This document shows, in pieces, positions 1 through 5,500 of a stretch of 9,819 nt of DNA. The position numbers and the translations under genes are program-made. The notes under the pieces are model-generated. The model saw nothing but the letters and a program-made list of their open reading frames with translations. It was not told where the DNA came from and ran no database searches. How positions within the stretch are numbered: position 1 is the stretch's first letter; every line of letters begins with the position of its first letter. This stretch comes from JBKBXU01 sp046313675. GTDB taxonomy: Bacteria > Bacteroidota > Bacteroidia > Cytophagales > Cytophagaceae. The stretch is taken from assembly GCA_046313675.1 (NCBI GenBank), contig JBKBXU010000166.1, forward strand, positions 1-9,819, in the 5' to 3' direction.

Positions 1-755
1 AGGGTTTTTACTACGAATGGGGACATGCTACTTCAGCAAATGTTACCGGTCTGCCTAATGGAATAAGTGCGGTAGTTAACAATACGGCCAAAACCGTGGC
101 CTTCAGTGGAGCACCAACAGAAGCAGGAGTGTTCAGGTTTACGGTCAGCACAATAGGAGGTAATCCTAATGCATCGCACAGCGGAACTATTACGGCCATG
201 GCAAGCACACCTCCTCCTGTAGTTACCGGAGATATCTTAGGTCCTGATTGTGGACATATAAATTCTACCATAACCTTTGAATTGAATGCCTCTAACAGGC
301 AGGGGGCTTCAGCTTACTCCTGGTATGTCAATGGTTACAGCAAAAGTATAACTCCGCAGAGCGCTTCTCCATATATAGTCAAGATAGAAACCGGAGAATA
401 TTTTACTAATGCTGAGATTTGTGTAGGTGTTAATTATAGTGCATCTCCTTGGTATGCTACGTATTGTAAGCAGGTGGCTACGTGTGCTTCGGTTGCGAAA
501 TCGGCAGGGGCAGAAATTCAGTCAACAGCAAGCATAGGGCCAAACCCTTCACAGGATAACTTTAAACTTTCTGTTAATGAAGATGTAGAGTCTGTTACTG
601 TGACCAATACATTTGGTACTATAGTCTATACATACGGTAAAATATCTTCCGGATCGGAAATCCAATACGGAAGCAACTTTGCTACAGGTATGTATGCTGT
701 CACAATTATCTATGCAAGTGGAAGGGTAGAGATGCAGAAGATTCAGAAGCTATAG
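1..755 (+). CDS. T9SS-exported surface protein, C-terminal part (type A sorting domain)
   Basis: The reading frame is open from base 3 to the stop TAG at 753-755, so the 5' end of the gene lies outside the window; the GTG at 96 is an internal codon, not a start. The first ~55 residues (GLPNGISA ... FSGAPTEAGVFRFTV) match the Ig/PKD-like repeats common in large Bacteroidota surface proteins. A Cys-containing segment follows (CGHINSTITFEL ... EICVGVNYSASPWYATYC) that I cannot assign to a family; its cysteines could form disulfides after export. The last ~75 residues, beginning at SIGPNPSQDNFKLSV and ending in FATGMYAVTIIYASGRVEMQK, are a type A T9SS sorting domain: a PNP motif, a beta-sandwich pattern and a basic C-terminal strand. 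Expected location is the cell surface or outside the cell. The catalytic or binding part, if any, is upstream and unseen, so substrate and function are unknown. Confidence 0.88.
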   Translation, partial: GFYYEWGHATSANVTGLPNGISAVVNNTAKTVAFSGAPTEAGVFRFTVSTIGGNPNASHSGTITAMASTPPPVVTGDILGPDCGHINSTITFELNASNRQGASAYSWYVNGYSKSITPQSASPYIVKIETGEYFTNAEICVGVNYSASPWYATYCKQVATCASVAKSAGAEIQSTASIGPNPSQDNFKLSVNEDVESVTVTNTFGTIVYTYGKISSGSEIQYGSNFATGMYAVTIIYASGRVEMQKIQKL

Positions 756-771
756 TTGATGTTTAATTCTT

Positions 772-814
772 AAAAATTGGCAGGTGGGTGAATTGCTCAT
801 CTGCCGATTTTTTT
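772..814. terminator. Rho-independent terminator, probably bidirectional
   Basis: GGCAGGTGGG (779-788) pairs with CTCATCTGCC (796-805) around a 7-base loop, a 10-bp stem with two G-T wobbles. The flanking AAAAATT (772-778) and GATTTTT (806-812) extend the stem to 17 bp. A run of seven T follows on the plus strand (808-814), right after the surface-protein gene. On the minus strand the AAAAA at 772-776 provides a shorter T tract for the convergent gene ending at 845, so one hairpin probably serves both transcripts. Confidence 0.85.
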
Positions 815-844
815 ATTCGAAATTTTGTCCGACACCAGTATTCA

Positions 845-1159
845 TTACGAGTCTATCTGGTTTTCTTCTCCCACGTTTTTAATCTTTTTGCTTATTTCTT
901 CATCTTTTCCACAATACCGGATGCAAATCAATTCCTGTGCAGCAATTGCCTTTATCATTTTTTCTAATTCTTCGCTATTGGAAGGTTGTTTCTTAACAAA
1001 GCACTGGTCATGAGTGGCATTTCCGCTTGCATCAAATCCTCCAAAAAGTTCCGGTGCTTCCGCATGTGGAACTCCACACATAGTGCAGCATCCCTCCTCC
1101 ACATAAAAGTCCCCTTCCACATTCTCCCTGACGGCTTTGTGTTTTCTGCGATTTTCCAT
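845..1159 (-). CDS. Small ferredoxin-like Cys-containing protein (104 aa)
   Basis: This 104-residue, mostly hydrophilic protein has no signal peptide or membrane segment, so it should be cytoplasmic. It carries GDFYVEEGCCTMCGVPHAEAPELFG (residues 17-40, cited by its key Cys 24, 25 and 28), then DQCFVKKQP (Cys53) and a C-terminal QELICIRYCG (Cys79, Cys83). This layout resembles short bacterial proteins annotated as ferredoxins, where a Cys-x-x-Cys lies ahead of an 'EAPEL' segment and a 'C(Y/F)xKKQP' motif follows. The canonical CxxCxxCxxxCP cluster motif is absent, so iron-sulfur binding is possible but not shown. It starts 28 bp after the DUF4256 stop on the same strand and is probably co-transcribed. 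The ATG at 1159 was chosen because this frame holds the conserved-looking motifs; an overlapping frame at 964-1191 has none. Confidence 0.65.
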   Translation of the reverse strand: MENRRKHKAVRENVEGDFYVEEGCCTMCGVPHAEAPELFGGFDASGNATHDQCFVKKQPSNSEELEKMIKAIAAQELICIRYCGKDEEISKKIKNVGEENQIDS

Positions 1160-1187
1160 CGTTCCATTGCTTTTTTATAGTGTGTGA

Positions 1188-1754
1188 TCAAACTCTTAGC
1201 ATTCCGCGGAATGCCCGTGCAGCGTAGTAAGATTGTGCTCCGTTGTGATATATGAAAACCTTTCCGTAGCGGAAGTCGCCAAACAGGGCACCACCAAGCT
1301 TTCTGACCTCAGAAGGGGTTTTTACCCAACTGGATGTTTTTGTGTCGAAATTTCCCAGTTTTTGAAGTTCCTTGTATTGCTCCTCTGTTAATAGTTCAAT
1401 ACCCATAGCGGCAGCCAAATCCATAGCATTGTTCTCTGGTTTGTATTCTTTCCGGGATTCCTGTCCCTCACGATCGTAACAGACGCTTCTGCGGCCTTTC
1501 GGACTTTCTGCCGAACAATCAATAAAAATGTATTCCCCTGTTGTTTTATCATAGCCTGCCACATCCGGTTCCCCGCCTGATTTTTCCATTTCATTAAGTG
1601 ACCAGAGTTTTTTACTATTTTCTTCCAGCTTTGTTTGTATGTTCTCCCATTTCAGGTCTTTATGGCGGTTTATGTATTTAGCAAAACGGGCTTTTAATGT
1701 TTTAAAAAGTTCATTAATTTGCTCTGGTGTTACCTCTTTATTTTCCGCTTTCAT
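1188..1754 (-). CDS. DUF4256 family protein (188 aa)
   Basis: The 188-residue protein matches my memory of the DUF4256 family almost end to end. Landmarks are the N-terminal LFKTLKARF, the strings LWSLNEMEKSGGEPDV, CSAESPKGRRSVCYDREG, MDLAAAMGIELLTEEQYKEL, DTKTSSWVKTP and the C-terminal VFIYHNGAQSYYAARAFRG. Length is normal for the family and the gene looks intact. There is no signal peptide or membrane helix, so it is expected in the cytoplasm. The biochemical function of the family is, to my knowledge, unknown; the many conserved polar and charged residues would suit an enzyme, but that is only a guess. ATG at 1754 is the only sensible start. No Shine-Dalgarno is visible. It is the first gene of an apparent two-gene unit with the ferredoxin-like gene 28 bp downstream. 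Confidence 0.92.
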   Translation of the reverse strand: MKAENKEVTPEQINELFKTLKARFAKYINRHKDLKWENIQTKLEENSKKLWSLNEMEKSGGEPDVAGYDKTTGEYIFIDCSAESPKGRRSVCYDREGQESRKEYKPENNAMDLAAAMGIELLTEEQYKELQKLGNFDTKTSSWVKTPSEVRKLGGALFGDFRYGKVFIYHNGAQSYYAARAFRGMLRV

Positions 1755-2099
1755 AGTTTATTTGAATCTATAAATATGACATAAGTTTTATTCCTTTTTT
1801 TAATTCTAAAGTTTACTATAATTCCACCTAATAATCAAATCAGCCCTCCTAAATAACTATAATTATGGATGAGTCCGACAATATAAAAGTTCACTGGATT
1901 ATAGATTTCAAATTAAGATTGCCAGCTTGTTGACAAGAATGGGTCAGTTTTATGCCGATGACGGAAGGGTGCTATGATTTCACACAGTATCCTATGACGT
2001 TTTATTTTATTTGAATTTTTACCTTTCTTATCTTAAGTCAAGGGATGTTTATTTTTTGAATTAGATATTTGCAACATTATTAATCTAAATTATGCAAGA
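1755..2099. other. Intergenic region without a recognisable gene
   Basis: 345 bp of AT-rich DNA between the divergent DUF4256 and DUF4345 genes, so promoters for both must lie here. I saw no convincing Bacteroidota promoter (TTG about 20 bases before TAnnTTTG); the nearest is GATATTTG at 2064-2071, one mismatch from the -7 box but with no TTG at the expected distance. A less AT-rich block at about 1915-1985 (around CTTGTTGACAAG and GGGTCAGTTTTATGCCG) stands out from its surroundings, but I cannot assign it. No ORF of meaningful length or RNA gene is visible on either strand. Confidence 0.5.
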
Positions 2100-2501
2100 A
2101 TGAAAGAGTCAAGTTTAGTCAAAGCATTATTACTGGTTTCAGGTATCATTGGGATAGGTATTGGAGGAGCTTTGTTGTTTGCACCTGTTGCTTTTGAGGC
2201 TTCAGCAAATATAGTTATTGAGGAAAACAGTAATCTATTAAGTGAATTAAGGGCTTCGGGAGGGACATTATTTGCCGCCGGGATATTAATGCTATCAGGA
2301 GCTTTTGTCTATAGAATGACCTATACATCTATTGTATTGTCCACTCTATTTTATCTTTCTTATGGACTGTCCCGGGTGTTTAGTATTATAATTGATGGTG
2401 TCCCTGGAGAAACACTCGTTATTGCAACTGTAGCGGAGCTGATTATAGGGTTCCTTAGCCTTTTTGTATTGATTAAATGGATAAAGAACACGTCGAAATA
2501 G
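2100..2501 (+). CDS. DUF4345-type small integral membrane protein (133 aa)
   Basis: A 133-residue inner-membrane protein with four predicted hydrophobic helices: about residues 8-31, 53-71, 75-97 and 104-127. Between helices 1 and 2 is a polar loop, then SELRASGGTLFAAGILML, in which the helix-2 segment opens with a small-residue run (RASGG). This four-helix layout, the 'F.P..F' after helix 1 and the 'RASGGT' before helix 2 fit the DUF4345 family, a poorly characterised group of small membrane proteins. No catalytic motif is visible and function is unknown. The start is ATG at 2100 with no Shine-Dalgarno. It ends 19 bp from the end of the convergent Crp/Fnr gene. Family assignment is from overall pattern, so moderately sure. 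Confidence 0.7.
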   Translation: MKESSLVKALLLVSGIIGIGIGGALLFAPVAFEASANIVIEENSNLLSELRASGGTLFAAGILMLSGAFVYRMTYTSIVLSTLFYLSYGLSRVFSIIIDGVPGETLVIATVAELIIGFLSLFVLIKWIKNTSK

Positions 2502-2524
2502 GCTGAAATAACATGTTGCCCTAT
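2498..2524. terminator. Possible weak hairpin between convergent genes
   Basis: ATAGGC (2498-2503) can pair with GCCCTAT (2518-2524) if one C is bulged, across a 14-base loop; CTTTTATT follows on the plus strand. The stem is short and overlaps the stop codons of both genes. It may help end the DUF4345 or Crp/Fnr transcripts, but it is weak. Confidence 0.2.
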
Positions 2525-3099
2525 CTTTTATTAAAAACTCTTTTTCTTATCCTGCTCAAAGATTCGGGAGTCACGCCAATGTAACTGGCAATTTGATGAA
2601 GAGGAACCCTGTTTAATAATTCAGGTTGAGTTTTTAACAACTTCAAATACCTTTCTTCAGGATTATAGCAGCTTAATATGGCAATTCGCTCTTGAGCTTT
2701 GGCATAATCTTGAGGCATTAAGGCATGAATTAAGTACTCAAGTTTCGGATACTGCTTATGCAACTTTAGTTCTTGCTCACGAGATCCGGTTGTCAAAACA
2801 CAATCCTCGACACACGACAGATAATATTCAGAGGGAATTTTTTCTAAATAACTTGAATACAATACTGCTGCTTGTCCTTCTATGAAAAACCCAGTTGTTT
2901 TTTCCTCTCCATTTATTAGTTGATATTGTCGTAAACAGCCCTTTAAAATAAAAAAACACTTATTGCAAATTTTACCTTCTTCTAAAATTATTGTTCCTTT
3001 TTTAAAAGATTCCATTTGCGTGTTTTCCACAATAGCCTTTATTTCGTTTTCATTAAACTTTTCAAACCTCGAAATATATTTTGCTAAAAGATCTTTCAT
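2521..3099 (-). CDS. Crp/Fnr family transcriptional regulator (192 aa)
   Basis: A 192-residue DNA-binding regulator of normal length for the compact Bacteroidota Crp/Fnr group. Residues ~15-105 form the cyclic-nucleotide-binding-like beta-roll (ESFKKGTIILEEGKICNKCF, FILKGCLRQY, FFIEGQAAVLYSSYL, CVEDCVLTT). A linker helix follows, and the helix-turn-helix is at ~165-187 (VPLHQIASYIGVTPESLSRI). The phosphate-binding cassette is degenerate: the segment before SCVEDC is KIPSEYYL rather than the Arg-containing motif used by true Crp to bind cAMP, so its ligand, if any, is unknown. It also lacks an N-terminal Fnr-type Cys cluster; its Cys (45, 48, 55, 96, 100, 144) are scattered. Targets cannot be read from sequence; the convergent DUF4345 gene and its own promoter region are natural candidates. 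Confidence 0.93.
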   Translation of the reverse strand: MKDLLAKYISRFEKFNENEIKAIVENTQMESFKKGTIILEEGKICNKCFFILKGCLRQYQLINGEEKTTGFFIEGQAAVLYSSYLEKIPSEYYLSCVEDCVLTTGSREQELKLHKQYPKLEYLIHALMPQDYAKAQERIAILSCYNPEERYLKLLKTQPELLNRVPLHQIASYIGVTPESLSRIRKRVFNKR

Positions 3100-3123
3100 T
3101 TACGTAGTTTTTTAATGCCCTAT

Positions 3124-3259
3124 AACATTTACAGCTATCCGAAGGTGGCAATTGCAAGCACTTCACTGTCAACAAAGCACAAACTTTGGTAGAAACGCAA
3201 AGCTTTGCCTGCCTGATGGCACTCAACCACTGAATCGCCATTTTTGGGTAACTGGTGTT
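3124..3259. repeat. 136-bp imperfect inverted-repeat element (MITE-, attC- or RNA-structure-like)
   Basis: The outer arms are CAGCTATCCGAAGGTGGC (3132-3149) and GCCATTTTTGGGTAACTG (3237-3254). Read as plus-strand single-stranded nucleic acid, 17 of 18 positions pair (13 Watson-Crick, 4 G-T/U wobbles). The arms are extended by AACA (3124-3127) with TGTT (3256-3259) across a small internal loop. Inside are further short arms: CAAAG (3172-3176) with CTTTG (3184-3188), and the perfect 12-bp palindrome GCAAAGCTTTGC (3197-3208). Base composition is higher in GC than the surrounding DNA. It lies just upstream of the Crp/Fnr gene and abuts the membrane-protein remnant. A large stem with nested arms suggests a small mobile or cassette-like element or a folded RNA; the integron core motif (GTTRRRY/RYYYAAC) was not found at its ends. 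Confidence 0.5.
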
Positions 3260-3637
3260 CTTTCATTTGCATATGCCTTTCTCTCTATCATATTTTTCTT
3301 GGGACAGAATATAAAGTCGATAATCGTCATCTGTTTCTTCTATTACTTAATGTCAACGAATATAACTCAAGGAAATAAAGAATAAGTCTTAGTGTCAAGC
3401 AATAATAAAGTAAATTGCCAATGCTTACAGCTTATAGAAATGGTTTCCAATTTATTTTAATGAGAAAAAAACAACTTATAGAGTAAATACTAAGAACTAA
3501 TGTTGTTATAAATAATCTCAAGTATAACTCTTAGGCATTCCAAAGTATTCATTCAAAGGCCGCAAAATTGAAAATAAAAAAACAGCGGTTATTAGAGCTC
3601 CCAACCCGTCAATAATAAAAAGTCTTTTAGGTTTAAT
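3223..3637 (-). pseudogene. Degraded small membrane-protein gene (frameshift, in-frame stop, lost start)
   Basis: On the minus strand, from about 3637, the frame reads (I)KPKRLFIIDGLGALITAV, continues to NEYFGMPKS, and stops at TGA 3518-3520. Adding one T near 3526-3527 (AGTTA back to AGTTTA) switches to a frame reading SLYLRLFITTLVLSIYSISC and on through INWKPFL. That frame meets a TAA at 3432-3434, then resumes as AVSIGNLLYYCLTLRLIL up to TGA at 3327-3329. A third frame (3330 to 3223; MTIIDF ... IERKAYANE) may be the displaced C-terminus. The first codon is ATT where ATG would be expected. Joined together it is a ~130-residue protein with about four hydrophobic helices, resembling small Bacteroidota membrane proteins starting 'IIDGxGAxxSA' with a 'FGMP' loop; I cannot give a family name. 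The remaining bases 3638-3777 hold nothing I recognise. Confidence 0.72.
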
Positions 3638-3777
3638 GTTATAGTTTCAAACATCTTTCGTATTGCGGTCTTCTTAAAAAACCGTCTTTGCTATTTACGC
3701 CTATGAGTTTGCCCCCTATATTATTCAGCAGAATAGAGAAATCATTAAAAACTTTATATCATTAATGTAAAAGTACT

Positions 3778-4368
3778 TTAAGGCATTACAATATATATCT
3801 CAACCCTTCTGTCAATTTGAAAAAAATTAGGATCAGCATTTCCTTTGACAGGTTCTTTGCTTCCTCTTCCTTCAATTTTAATTTGTTCCGTACGAACCTT
3901 GTACCTGTTTACCAGATATTCTTTCAAATTTTTTGCCCTTTGCAGGGAAAGGCGTTGGTTGAGGGTTTCTGATCCCGTTTTGTCTGCATGTCCGATCAGT
4001 TTTAGCTGAAGTGCCCTGTTGCTCTTAAGCTGAGAAGCGATCGAGTCCAACTCAGGGTATTTTGAATAATCAGTACGGGATTTTCCAAGCTCATAATATA
4101 CCCAACTACAGTTGCAGGGGTTCAGTTGAGTTTTTTCTTTCACTATAATAGTAAGCTGCTGGATAGAATCCTGTTGCTGTCTGATCACCTCCTTTAAATA
4201 GTGAATTAAAGAATCAGGGTGGTTATTGATTGAGTTAAGCTTATCAATACGAGCTTTTAATTCATCTATTTTCTTTTGATTAGCATCACTAAGTTTATCC
4301 TGCGAATAAGCCAGAAGTCCATTACTAAAAATGATAACAAACAGTGTAAACCGGAAATAATTAATCAT
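3778..4368 (-). CDS. OmpA-like peptidoglycan-binding periplasmic protein (196 aa)
   Basis: Counting from ATG 4368, residues 1-22 are a signal peptide (MINYFRFTLFVIIFSNGLLA, then YSQ). Residues ~25-80 are charged and heptad-like (KKIDELKARIDKLNSI, LIHYLKEVIRQQQDSIQQL), a likely coiled coil. A CNC pair (Cys85, Cys87) precedes the OmpA C-terminal domain at ~88-194, with LIGHADKTGSETLNQRLSLQ, RAKNLKEYL and QIDRRVEIYI. The aspartate of GHAD (129) and the arginine of LSLQRA (144) are the residues expected to hold diaminopimelate in peptidoglycan. The protein should sit in the periplasm, tethering its partner to the cell wall. The ATG was preferred over the upstream TTG at 4386 because it gives a normal signal peptide and overlaps the PorP/SprF stop by 8 bp (ATGATTAA), typical of translational coupling. 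PorE, a known T9SS component, has an OmpA-type domain too, but the rest does not identify this as PorE. Confidence 0.9.
   Translation of the reverse strand: MINYFRFTLFVIIFSNGLLAYSQDKLSDANQKKIDELKARIDKLNSINNHPDSLIHYLKEVIRQQQDSIQQLTIIVKEKTQLNPCNCSWVYYELGKSRTDYSKYPELDSIASQLKSNRALQLKLIGHADKTGSETLNQRLSLQRAKNLKEYLVNRYKVRTEQIKIEGRGSKEPVKGNADPNFFQIDRRVEIYIVMP
4361..4368 (-). other. Start/stop overlap ATGATTAA (likely translational coupling)
   Basis: On the minus strand the ATG of the OmpA-like gene and the TAA of the PorP/SprF gene share eight bases. No Shine-Dalgarno is visible for the downstream gene, so it is probably translated by ribosomes finishing the upstream one, which would keep the two proteins near a fixed ratio. 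Confidence 0.6.
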
Positions 4369-5491
4369 TATACAATTTTTTTTCAATCATACGAAGTTTT
4401 TCTTCAATTAGTATCAACTGCTGTTCAACTAATTTTATTTTTTCAGGATCGGAATTGTCTATTTCTGCTTCGCGAAGCATTTTTTTAATCCTATCCAATT
4501 CATTAAGCAAATCTGCCCGATTTTCTTTTGTAACGTCTTTATTAAGCAGGGCATCCAGATTTTTGATAATGTCGTCCAAGGTCTGAGGAGATCCGTCTGG
4601 ATTTCTAATTCTATTTTTTTTGCTGCCTTTAATAATACGGAACGTAAAGGCCACTTCATGTACAGCGCCGCCAACTTGTCTGAAGTCCGAGTTTGCGGAT
4701 CTGTATCCATAAGCAATGCCAATATTCTCAAAAGAAATACCAAAGGCTCCCTGAATGCTTCTATTATTCTGAAAACCTGCCTGCACCCAAATCAAGTCTT
4801 GGTAGGTGCATTTTACATATGTCCCCAACATGTTTTTGGTTACCGGAATGTTCTCATAACTTACCCAAGGCTGAACTACCAGATCATTTCCTGCCTTTAT
4901 TCTGTAAAAAACCGCTGTATTCATATAGGAGTTAAAAGGCTGTGATGTAGATATGATCTGAGGAAATGAAGCAGATACATCCAGGTTCTGAATACTATAC
5001 ACTATACCTGCTCCTGCTACAAACTGAGTGGTATTAAAATAGGAATTTGACAGGGTCGGATCAGATAGATCAAGCATTTCATAATTGTCTATCCGGTTAA
5101 TATTTAGGGAAGAGTTATGTAAACCGGCCAATGCTCCAAGTCTCAATGAATGACGTTCTGAAAACTTGGCTTCATAACCATATGAAAGGTCTGATCGGAA
5201 AATGTTAAATGCTCCACGAGTATTTGAAATAGTTTTTACACCCAGACCGGATCGTTCTCCTACCCTGGAATAGATGCCCGCCATTATATTTTTATCGGCA
5301 TAATTTAACGGAGTGCTCAAGGTTTGAGCATTTAATATAACATTTATTCCATCGTCTTTGGTGACCCAGGCAGGATTCACATTGAACATGTTGCCAAGCC
5401 TGTAAGCAAAAAAATCATAATTTGAAACTTGGGCATAACTTATTTGAGCAACCAGACTCACTCCAATAAATACTAGTAATTTTTTCATCAT
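4361..5491 (-). CDS. PorP/SprF family T9SS membrane protein with C-terminal coiled-coil extension (376 aa)
   Basis: Residues 1-20 are a signal peptide (MMKKLLVFIGVSLVAQISYA, then Q). Residues ~21-286 are a PorP/SprF-type outer-membrane beta-barrel: NMFNVNPAW near the start, alternating hydrophobic strands such as SLRLGALAGLHNSSLNI, QFVAGAGIVYSI and AFGISFENIGIAYGYR, ending with the typical HEVAFTFRI. Relatives of SprF in Flavobacterium johnsoniae are needed to export type B cargo such as SprB, and are often encoded beside it. Here a type B cargo gene ends 9 bp upstream. Residues ~287-376 are an unusual extra: a Lys/Asn-rich linker, then charged heptads (TLDDIIKNLDALL, LLNELDRIKKMLREAEI, LVEQQLILIEEKLRMIEKK) predicted to form a coiled coil, presumably in the periplasm. 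Either Met of the ATGATG start at 5486-5491 is possible. Family call strong; partner specificity inferred. Confidence 0.9.
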   Translation of the reverse strand: MMKKLLVFIGVSLVAQISYAQVSNYDFFAYRLGNMFNVNPAWVTKDDGINVILNAQTLSTPLNYADKNIMAGIYSRVGERSGLGVKTISNTRGAFNIFRSDLSYGYEAKFSERHSLRLGALAGLHNSSLNINRIDNYEMLDLSDPTLSNSYFNTTQFVAGAGIVYSIQNLDVSASFPQIISTSQPFNSYMNTAVFYRIKAGNDLVVQPWVSYENIPVTKNMLGTYVKCTYQDLIWVQAGFQNNRSIQGAFGISFENIGIAYGYRSANSDFRQVGGAVHEVAFTFRIIKGSKKNRIRNPDGSPQTLDDIIKNLDALLNKDVTKENRADLLNELDRIKKMLREAEIDNSDPEKIKLVEQQLILIEEKLRMIEKKLYND

Positions 5492-5500
5492 CGTATTTTA

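Noticed and set aside
964..1191. Minus-strand 75-residue ORF overlapping the ferredoxin-like gene
   Set aside because: It opens with TTG and lies out of frame over the 104-residue gene, whose Cys and KKQP motifs look conserved.
1915..1985. Possible insertion-sequence remnant around GGGTCAGTTTTATGCCG
   Set aside because: The string vaguely recalls IS21-type terminal regions, but there is no clear repeat, transposase fragment or target duplication, so it cannot be supported.
2064..2071. GATATTTG as a -7 promoter box for the DUF4345 gene
   Set aside because: One mismatch to TAnnTTTG and no TTG at the expected upstream distance; too common in AT-rich DNA.
3152..3385. Plus-strand 77-residue ORF with a hydrophobic segment
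   Set aside because: It overlaps the inverted-repeat element and the minus-strand pseudogene; its hydrophobic run is explained as the antisense of decayed coding DNA and it matches nothing I know.
3751..3776. Repeated ATCATTAA-like words downstream of the OmpA-like gene
   Set aside because: Direct AT-rich repeats without a stem; not a credible terminator.
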